12,696 bases of DNA from Methanobacteriota archaeon (GTDB lineage Archaea; Thermoplasmatota; Poseidoniia; Poseidoniales; Poseidoniaceae), in NCBI GenBank assembly GCA_002702945.1, contig PADF01000018.1:9408-22103 (forward strand). Reading direction: 5' to 3'. A program made the translations under genes and the position numbers. The notes beneath the pieces were generated by a model. It did not search any database and had not been told where the DNA came from. It worked only from the letters and a program-made list of their open reading frames with translations. Of the stretch, positions 1 to 6,090 are shown piece after piece (positions within the stretch are counted from its first letter, which is position 1; each line of letters opens with the position of its first letter).

Positions 1-207
1 GCAGATTGTATGGTTGCTGGAGTACAAGCAGCTGATGAAAATATCGAGAAAGGAGAGTTAGTTTGGATTAGAGACGTGACTCACAAGAAACCCTTAGCAA
101 TTGGTTGGTCATTACTTGATGGAAAAGAAATGGCTTCATCGACTAAGGGCAAAGGAATCAAAACCTTGCATTGGATTGGTGATGAGTTATGGGAAATGGA
201 AGTTTAG
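1..207 (+). CDS. MCT-1/Tma20-like PUA-domain RNA-binding protein, C-terminal part (5' end outside window)
   Basis: The frame is open from the first base and ends at TAG 205-207. The visible ~68 residues form the last part of a PUA RNA-binding domain: an ADCMVAGV strand, then WIRDVTHKKPLAIGW, then the closing KGKGIKTLHWIGDELWEM. That ending matches the MCT-1/Tma20 family (archaeal relatives of the eIF2D N-terminus, usually ~150-160 aa with a DUF1947-type domain before PUA) better than the PUA of archaeosine transglycosylase or Cbf5, which end differently. Family members bind ribosomes or structured RNA and act in translation initiation or recycling. The N-terminal domain is outside the window, so the assignment rests on the PUA half only. 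The ATG at 10-12 is internal: the residues before it (ADC) already fit the domain, so it is not the start. The stop codon directly abuts the stop of the convergent gene at 208. Confidence 0.8.
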   Translation, partial: ADCMVAGVQAADENIEKGELVWIRDVTHKKPLAIGWSLLDGKEMASSTKGKGIKTLHWIGDELWEMEV

Positions 208-609
208 TTATTTGTTCATATGCTCAATCAGGCGCTCAACAAAGCGTCTCTGTTCTACATCCCAGAGTTGTATGGTAACTGTGCATGAACCTCTGCGTAC
301 AGGTAATTTTCCATCGATAAATCCATTCTGCAATAAGTCACTCTTAACCAATGGCAGACTACTCCCTTTGAAGTATATTTTACAACCTTTTTCAACGCAT
401 TGTGCATAACCGAAATCGAATTCAATCCGTTGATTTTTTTCTTGGATTGTCACGCCACCTGCTTTTAGAAATCTTTTGAGTGCAGATAGAATACTTGCTG
501 GATCTTCATTGTCATTTGCAACGCCACCATAGGCTGACAGAAATGTCAACTCGGTATCATTTTGCTCAATTAGGTGGTCTAAATCACGACTCTTGGATTT
601 CTTAGTCAT
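208..609 (-). CDS. Small hypothetical protein (~133 aa), unknown function
   Basis: I do not recognise this family. The ATG at 609 is preferred because GGTGGAGAG lies directly upstream (610-618). A TTG at 630 would add seven residues but has no SD-like sequence. The protein starts with a basic, hydrophilic stretch (MTKKSKSRD). A helical segment (ASILSALKRFLKAGG) follows, then a beta-rich middle holding a CVEKGC pair, a third Cys in RRGSC, and a C-terminal amphipathic helix (RRFVERLIEHMNK). No signal peptide or membrane helix is visible, so it is probably cytoplasmic. The CX4C spacing is not a standard zinc-ribbon knuckle, and with only three cysteines a metal site is speculative. It converges with the PUA gene with no gap between stops and diverges from the PIN-TPR gene. 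Codon use and the SD site support a real gene. Confidence 0.7.
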   Translation of the reverse strand: MTKKSKSRDLDHLIEQNDTELTFLSAYGGVANDNEDPASILSALKRFLKAGGVTIQEKNQRIEFDFGYAQCVEKGCKIYFKGSSLPLVKSDLLQNGFIDGKLPVRRGSCTVTIQLWDVEQRRFVERLIEHMNK

Positions 610-618
610 CTCTCCACC
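610..618 (-). promoter_or_regulatory. Ribosome binding site deciding the start at 609
   Basis: Read on the minus strand, GGTGGAGAG immediately precedes ATG 609-607 and overlaps the archaeal anti-SD complement (AGGAGGTGA). The alternative TTG at 630 has no such sequence, so this site sets the start. Confidence 0.5.
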
Positions 619-714
619 AACTATAACCAAGAGGTAATGGCTTTTTGAAATACCGCATGTTTAACCATTAATGAGATAATTTATCGGGGTAAAACTCAAT
701 CAATGAAGGGTATT
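619..714. promoter_or_regulatory. Divergent intergenic promoter region
   Basis: Short AT-rich spacer between the minus-strand small gene and the plus-strand PIN-TPR gene. It must hold promoters for both unless one is transcribed from elsewhere. An AT-rich stretch at about 674-685 (GATAATTTATC) is a possible TATA element for the plus-strand gene, roughly 40-50 bases before its ATG at 724. No inverted repeat or operator was seen. The elements are inferred from position and composition only. Confidence 0.3.
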
Positions 715-720
715 GGAGTG
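715..720 (+). promoter_or_regulatory. Ribosome binding site favouring the start at 724
   Basis: GGAGTG ends three bases before ATG 724, a good SD match at workable spacing. The upstream in-frame ATG at 703 has only a GGGGT at 686-690, twelve bases away. The 724 start also places the first PIN strand (TWVVDSN) at residues 4-10, as is usual for PIN proteins. Confidence 0.5.
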
Positions 721-723
721 TTT

Positions 724-2604
724 ATGACGCAGACATGGGTTGTTGACTCGAATTGCTTTATCCACTTGGGTTCAATGGCGCCAGATTCCTTTGTTAGAGA
801 TTTAGGGAAAATTTTGACTCAAGAGGGCTTATTTGTCACTCCTGGAGTACATGATGAAGTTAGGAATGTGAGATTTCAAAGATGGAAAAAGCAGCCTAAT
901 CTATTAGCCACAATCAAGCCTCTGTTGACTACAATAACAGTTGAGGAAGATCAGATTCGTGGGTTAGCATCTCAAATAGGCGAAAAAGCATCACCGCAAG
1001 ATGTCGATTTATCATTGATGGTTTTAGCCTCAAAATTATCAAAGGAAAGTCGCGATGTGGTACTAGTGACTGATGATTTCAAAATGACAACTACCAGTCA
1101 AAAAGTAAACTTAGGATTTTCAACGTGCCCACCTTCAACTTTTATTCAAAAATTAGCGAGAATTGGTCCAAAACAAGCAAAATCAGGGCTAAACAGTCTT
1201 TCAAGAAGAGTACGTGCTGCAGAAATGAGATACGCAATTAGTAGAGCCGGTGAGTATGATATTCAAGCAAAATTAACTTGGATGGTAGATTCCTTACTAG
1301 ATACCAAAGGCGATACAAAAACAATTATTCAAAATAATCCTGAACAAACCTCAAGTCAAAAATCTATTCGGGCACTACGTAAACATCTCTTGGGTGGGGT
1401 TGTAAAAAAATCACACATGAATTCACTAGGCGCATTACCTAAAATTTGCGAACCTATACGAGAATTTGATAATTATTTATCATTAATATCGAAAAAACAG
1501 GAAACTTCGGACATTTTACAATTATACAACAACGGAATCGATGATATGAGCCAAGTTTTGGAAAGTATAGGACTTGGTTTAGCACCGCTGGACGAAGCAT
1601 CTGCTGAAATCGCTCATCGTGCAATGGCGGGCCATGTATACCGAATGGAATCCGCCCTAGGAATGTTAGCAAAAATGTCTGGAAACTTAACTCTGGCAAG
1701 ACTTCATCTTTCCAGAGCCCTTCAAAGTGCAACGCTCATAGATGACAGAGGTGCAGAAATGAGAGCAATGAATCAATTGGGGTTACTAGCGTTAACTGAT
1801 GGTAATTGGGAAAGAGCGGCTAAGTTGTTTGAAACGGCTGATCGACAGGCTCAAGCAACCAAAGAAGAAAGATTGCAATATGTGGTTTGTGCAGGTATAA
1901 TGAGACATCTTTCTGGAGATGTGAAAAATGCGAACTCACATATCGACCTAGCACATTCAATGGTCGAACAAAATAAGAATAACGCCGCAATAACACTCTC
2001 AAACCTTGGGAAAAGTCTGCTCGCAATTGATGAAGCCGGATTAGCAATCGAAGTATTGGATGAGGCCATGGAATGTGCAATTGAAGTAGAAAATATGGAT
2101 CTTTTACAATCACTTGCTGAATCAATGGTTTTAGCTAATTCTGCTCTAACCGAAAAAGAAAGCCAACAAAATGTGGCTCTAAGAGAATATCTTGATGGAT
2201 TAAATAATCTTAATAAATCTAGTTCTGAAGCGTTTGAAAAACAAATTTCCAGCATCGAAAAGCAAGCCTTAGAACTAACAAAGCCATTAGATGAAACATG
2301 GAATGACTGGCAACCTGCTGCTAAATTAATCTCATCAAATTCGCCGCTAACAGTAATTAGAATTGAGACAGATGAAGACGGACAAAATCTGGTAGTTTGT
2401 AATCACCTTGAACTGGGAGTAATTGGATTTTGGATACCAGAAGGCGAATTAAATATCTCCCCGGGTCAAAAGCTATCTATCAAGGAGAGTAGAGTTAAGG
2501 TAGCACAAGCCCCTGAATTTTTAGCTAAACAGCACAGTATAAGGGCATTAGTAGCAGTGGAAAATCCAGAACAAATGAATTTCTCAGCTGAATTAGATAT
2601 CTAA
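724..2604 (+). CDS. PIN-domain nuclease fused to TPR-like repeats and a beta-rich C-terminal domain
   Basis: A 626-aa protein if started at ATG 724 (633 aa from ATG 703). Residues 1-145 form a PIN domain, an RNase H-like Mg-dependent ribonuclease fold. Acidic positions are in place: Asp8 in VVDSN, Glu45 in VHDEV, Asp93/Asp95 in SPQDVDLS and Asp117/Asp118 in VTDDFK. The family usually has three or four such residues, so the nuclease is probably active. Residues ~150-290 are helical and of unknown type. Residues ~295-480 carry TPR-like helix pairs with small/large alternation, such as MNQLGLLALTDGNWERAAKLF and SNLGKSLLAIDEAGLAIEVL. The last ~90 residues are beta-rich, and PGQKLSIKESRVKV resembles an OB-fold strand pair; this is weak. 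There is no signal peptide, so it is cytoplasmic. TPRs suggest partner binding while PIN cuts RNA. The target is unknown, and no antitoxin-like gene sits beside it, so a classical VapC toxin role is unlikely. Confidence 0.8.
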   Translation: MTQTWVVDSNCFIHLGSMAPDSFVRDLGKILTQEGLFVTPGVHDEVRNVRFQRWKKQPNLLATIKPLLTTITVEEDQIRGLASQIGEKASPQDVDLSLMVLASKLSKESRDVVLVTDDFKMTTTSQKVNLGFSTCPPSTFIQKLARIGPKQAKSGLNSLSRRVRAAEMRYAISRAGEYDIQAKLTWMVDSLLDTKGDTKTIIQNNPEQTSSQKSIRALRKHLLGGVVKKSHMNSLGALPKICEPIREFDNYLSLISKKQETSDILQLYNNGIDDMSQVLESIGLGLAPLDEASAEIAHRAMAGHVYRMESALGMLAKMSGNLTLARLHLSRALQSATLIDDRGAEMRAMNQLGLLALTDGNWERAAKLFETADRQAQATKEERLQYVVCAGIMRHLSGDVKNANSHIDLAHSMVEQNKNNAAITLSNLGKSLLAIDEAGLAIEVLDEAMECAIEVENMDLLQSLAESMVLANSALTEKESQQNVALREYLDGLNNLNKSSSEAFEKQISSIEKQALELTKPLDETWNDWQPAAKLISSNSPLTVIRIETDEDGQNLVVCNHLELGVIGFWIPEGELNISPGQKLSIKESRVKVAQAPEFLAKQHSIRALVAVENPEQMNFSAELDI

Positions 2605-2691
2605 TTTTAAACAATCTTTTAAATTCGAAAGCGAAAAATAGAGTCTATTGAGTGTTGTACATTAAACCAATAGTCATAATATGAAATCAAT
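2605..2691 (+). promoter_or_regulatory. Intergenic region with candidate promoter for the protease gene
   Basis: AT-rich spacer between the PIN-TPR gene and the protease gene. T-rich runs just after the stop (ATTTTAAACAATCTTTTAAA, about 2606-2625) could aid archaeal oligo(T) termination of the upstream gene. Further on, GCGAAAAATAGAG (about 2631-2643) resembles a BRE/TATA pair that would place a transcript start near 2660-2670, leaving a ~40-base leader with SD. This is inferred from sequence resemblance. Confidence 0.3.
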
Positions 2692-2697
2692 GGAGGG
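2692..2697 (+). promoter_or_regulatory. Strong ribosome binding site of the protease gene
   Basis: GGAGGG lies six bases before ATG 2704. It is among the clearest SD sites in the window and supports this start, which is immediately followed by a classic signal peptide. Confidence 0.6.
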
Positions 2698-2703
2698 AGT
2701 GGT

Positions 2704-5700
2704 ATGCGTGCGGTGGCTTTGATATCAATTTTGATAATATCAAGCCTTACCCCATTAATCGCTTATGCGGAACCGGCAGAACTGGAGTTCCAAGAATTAG
2801 GCGCACCTCTCTCCGATAACTGGGAAGAAGCCCCCATAACATATGGATTCTCTCCAAGCGTTAGGAATGCGTTTGCCCGAGTTAGCGACCTTTCACAATA
2901 TAGCACATCCCAATTAGAAACTGCAAATCAATGGGTCGTCGTTAGTAAAAATCCTGTTGGCCAACCTGTCGAGGCTCTAGAAAATGTTTGGATTGTCGAT
3001 ATTGATTATGAAACTGCAATAGAACTTTTTGCAGAATGGCAACAAGATGATTTCATTGAAACCGCCTATCCATTGATTGAAAAAGATATGAGGCCAAAAT
3101 GGACTCCAAATGATTCTTTATTTTCAGATCAATGGCATCTACAAAATACTGGACAAACCAATGGAGGGGTAAGTGGCGAAGATGTCAATATCACTGGTGC
3201 CTGGAATAATTATCGCGGAAGCGGAGTTGTAATTGGTATTGTTGATGATGGACTAGATTGGGACCATGCAGACCTCGATAACTACTATGCTGATAATTTG
3301 GATTATGACTTCTGTGGAAATGATGGAGATCCAACTCCTGCATTTAATGATGGTCATGGCACCTCTGCTGCTGGAGTTGCGGCCGCTGCTGGCAATAATT
3401 CGATTGGAGTTTCTGGTGCTGCTCCTCTCGCAAGTTTGGCAGGATTGCAACTAATTTCCTGTTCTACCACTGATTCAAGAGAAGGTAATGCTCTAAGTCA
3501 TGAAAGGCAATCTATCGATATTTACTCTAATTCTTGGGGACCTAGTGATAATGGGAATACTGTCGAAGCCCCTGGACCTTTGATGATGGCTGCATTTGAA
3601 GACAATATTGAAATTGGAAGAGGTGGACTTGGAAATATAATCACTTGGGCAGCAGGCAATGGCCTTGATGATGATGATAATTCAAACTATGATGGATATG
3701 CAAATAGCAGACATACGATTGCTGTTACCGCTGTTACGCACAAGGGAGTTCAATCTTGGTATGCGGAGCCTGGGGCCAATATTTTGGTTGCTGCTCCATC
3801 AGATGGTGATGGAGAAGGAATTACTACCACTGATATTGAAGGAAATGCTGGTTATGAAAATGGAGACTACACCGATGGTTTTGGCGGTACTTCTTCTGCC
3901 ACACCTCTAGTTTCTGGTGTAATCGCCCTAATGCTAGATGCCAACCAAAACCTTTCTTATCGAGATATTCAACACATCTTAGTGCAATCCTCCAGAAAAA
4001 ATCATGCTAGTGACTCTTCATGGTCTACTAATGGTGCTGGTCATGAAGTTAGCCACAAGTATGGTTATGGCGTTGTAGATGCCAGTGCTGCGGTTGACTT
4101 AGCGGTTAATTGGAATCATGTTGATGAAGAAATATCTTGGCTGTCAGGAAACCTAGATATGAACGATATCGAAATTCCTGATAACTCTAATACCATTATT
4201 AGCGATTCAATTACTGTATCTGAATCTATCAAAGTAGAGCATGTAGAAGTAATTGTAGATATTTCTCACGATTACAGAGGAGATTTGGAAATAATTCTAA
4301 CAAGTCCTCAAGGTACTGAAAGTGTACTTTCAGAAAAACATGGTGATGGCGGGAATGATTGGAATAATTGGATGTTCACATCTGTACATAACTGGGATGA
4401 AGATTCTTCGGGAACTTGGACAATCGGTGTCCAAGACCAGGGTAATGGGGATTCTGGTACTTTCCATGACTGGGAATTAAACATTTACGGAACTGAACTA
4501 AATCCTGATAGAGATGGAGATAATTTAACCAATACAGACGAAACTGAAATTCATGGAACAGACCCTGATGATATTGATACAGATGATGACCAAGTCAATG
4601 ATGGTCTTGAAATCTTAGTTTATGGAACTGATCCTTTATCGGTAGATACTGATGGTGACGGTTTAGATGATGGCCGAGAAATCTTTGTCAACGGAACAAA
4701 TCCTCTAGTCAGCGATACCGATGGAGATGGTATAACTGACGGGCAGGAAGTTATTCTGTTCTTTACTGATCCCCTTACACCAGATCCAGATGCTGACCTA
4801 GACAGCTTTTACTGGTTCCAAGATTGTAATGATTCTGACCCGAATATATATCCTGGCGCCCCTGAATTACTCAATTCAATTGATGATAACTGTGATGGAC
4901 AATGGGATGAAGGATTTAATTCAAGTGATACTGATTTTGATGGATTAACTGATTTTGGTGAATATCATTTCTTCAAAACAAACCTTACCTTACAAGATAC
5001 TGATGGCGATATGTTGAGTGACGGTGACGAAGTATTGGTCTACCTGAGTAATCCTTTGGTCTTCGATAACGATAGCGATCTAGATGGTTTTTATTGGTTC
5101 CAAGATTGTAATGATACTAACGATCAAATCAATCCTGACATGATAGAACTGCTTGATGGAATTGACAATAATTGTAGTGGAGGAATCGATGATGATTTCA
5201 TTGGTCTTGACCGAGACTTCGATGGATTGCCGGATTTAGATGAATTCAACAGTTTTTACACCGATCCGTTGGATAATGATACGGATAATGATGGACTGAC
5301 TGACGGTGATGAAATTTTTAATACCTCCACGAACCCATTGATTCCAGATTTAGATGAAGATGGTGATGGCTATAGATGGTTTGAGGAATGTGATGATACA
5401 AACCCCGAAATTTATCCAGGTGCAATAGAAATATGGAATGGAATTGACGAAGATTGTAATGAATTAATTGACGATAATATCAATCGTTATGAATATTTGA
5501 TAGCCCCTAGTAATGCTGATTTAACAATTAACTCGAGTAGTGAGGAACTGAACCTTTCAATACAATTTGACTTATCTGAATCGGTTAAACAACAAATTGG
5601 GTTAGAATATATTTGGAAAAGAAATGGTGCAATAATTTCCCAAGAAGAGGTTTTACGTGAGGGAATAATCAATTGTACAAATAATTACACTGGCTTCAAT

Positions 5701-6090
5701 GCTGTACTATGTGCTCAGAATGGTACTGTTGGACCATATTCGATCATAGTTACTGCAGTAGATGACAATCAAGGCGAAGTAAACTTTTCTTGGAATATCA
5801 CGTACTTTATTTGGCATCCACCAGAACCGATTATCGAGCCTAAAGGGGACGATACAAATAGTGAGTCTTCGGGAATTGGTGATCTTGAAATGGGGACTAT
5901 TGCAAGTATCATTGCAGGAGTTGTTGTAATCGCTTTACTACTAATCTTATTATGGGTTAGACAAGGTGGACCAGTTGCAAAAATTCCCAACCAACCTCCT
6001 ACTCAAGGATATCAGTATCAAAATCCACAGCAATATAGTGATGTTCCTTCAGCACCTTCGCTTCCAGATTTTAACAAGAAATGGAAATAA
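2704..6090 (+). CDS. Secreted, membrane-anchored kexin/furin-like S8 serine protease with P domain and Ca-binding repeats
   Basis: 1128 aa. Residues 1-22 form a signal peptide ending PLIAYA. Residues ~23-130 look like an inhibitory pro-region. The catalytic domain spans ~140-470, with Asp181 in IVDDGLD, His218 in NDGHGT, oxyanion Asn319 in AAGNG and Ser397 in GGTSSATP. NSWGPSDNG and NYDGYANS are hallmarks shared with kexin/furin (subfamily S8B) rather than subtilisin. A P (Homo B) domain follows at ~485-598 (ISHDYRGDLEIILTSPQGT to HDWELNIYGT), as in proprotein convertases. Residues ~600-930 are Asp-rich thrombospondin-3-type (DTDGDG) and MopE-like (FYWFQDCND, GIDxxC) repeats that probably bind calcium. 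A beta domain with a possible Cys pair spans ~930-1045. A membrane helix at ~1065-1085 is followed by a ~40-residue Gln/Pro/Tyr-rich cytoplasmic tail. It probably acts outside the cell, degrading protein or processing surface proteins. Its substrate is unknown. Confidence 0.92.
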   Translation: MRAVALISILIISSLTPLIAYAEPAELEFQELGAPLSDNWEEAPITYGFSPSVRNAFARVSDLSQYSTSQLETANQWVVVSKNPVGQPVEALENVWIVDIDYETAIELFAEWQQDDFIETAYPLIEKDMRPKWTPNDSLFSDQWHLQNTGQTNGGVSGEDVNITGAWNNYRGSGVVIGIVDDGLDWDHADLDNYYADNLDYDFCGNDGDPTPAFNDGHGTSAAGVAAAAGNNSIGVSGAAPLASLAGLQLISCSTTDSREGNALSHERQSIDIYSNSWGPSDNGNTVEAPGPLMMAAFEDNIEIGRGGLGNIITWAAGNGLDDDDNSNYDGYANSRHTIAVTAVTHKGVQSWYAEPGANILVAAPSDGDGEGITTTDIEGNAGYENGDYTDGFGGTSSATPLVSGVIALMLDANQNLSYRDIQHILVQSSRKNHASDSSWSTNGAGHEVSHKYGYGVVDASAAVDLAVNWNHVDEEISWLSGNLDMNDIEIPDNSNTIISDSITVSESIKVEHVEVIVDISHDYRGDLEIILTSPQGTESVLSEKHGDGGNDWNNWMFTSVHNWDEDSSGTWTIGVQDQGNGDSGTFHDWELNIYGTELNPDRDGDNLTNTDETEIHGTDPDDIDTDDDQVNDGLEILVYGTDPLSVDTDGDGLDDGREIFVNGTNPLVSDTDGDGITDGQEVILFFTDPLTPDPDADLDSFYWFQDCNDSDPNIYPGAPELLNSIDDNCDGQWDEGFNSSDTDFDGLTDFGEYHFFKTNLTLQDTDGDMLSDGDEVLVYLSNPLVFDNDSDLDGFYWFQDCNDTNDQINPDMIELLDGIDNNCSGGIDDDFIGLDRDFDGLPDLDEFNSFYTDPLDNDTDNDGLTDGDEIFNTSTNPLIPDLDEDGDGYRWFEECDDTNPEIYPGAIEIWNGIDEDCNELIDDNINRYEYLIAPSNADLTINSSSEELNLSIQFDLSESVKQQIGLEYIWKRNGAIISQEEVLREGIINCTNNYTGFNAVLCAQNGTVGPYSIIVTAVDDNQGEVNFSWNITYFIWHPPEPIIEPKGDDTNSESSGIGDLEMGTIASIIAGVVVIALLLILLWVRQGGPVAKIPNQPPTQGYQYQNPQQYSDVPSAPSLPDFNKKWK
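4645..5490 (+). repeat. Three tandem 282-base composite Ca-binding repeats (coding)
   Basis: Three consecutive 94-residue units lie inside the protease. Each has two thrombospondin-3-type DxDxDG loops followed by a MopE-like module (WF, then C-N/D-D, then GID and Cys). The marker Trp codons fall at 4813, 5095 and 5377, exactly 282 bases apart, and DFDG-type loops keep the same spacing (residues 652, 746, 840). The units are divergent in DNA, so this is an old duplication kept in length rather than a recent tandem repeat. An incomplete pair of DxD loops precedes them at residues ~602-647. Confidence 0.75.

Noticed and set aside
101..409. A 102-codon plus-strand frame across the convergent gene ends
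   Set aside because: It overlaps the PUA gene and the small minus-strand gene in the wrong frames and shows no domain or SD.
724..1150. A VapBC-type toxin-antitoxin locus
   Set aside because: The PIN domain is part of a 626-aa fusion and no small DNA-binding antitoxin gene precedes it on the same strand. The small gene at 208-609 is divergent and not antitoxin-like.
1454..2255. Several minus-strand frames inside the PIN-TPR gene
   Set aside because: The plus-strand frame has clear PIN and TPR signatures. The antisense frames show only compositionally biased sequence.
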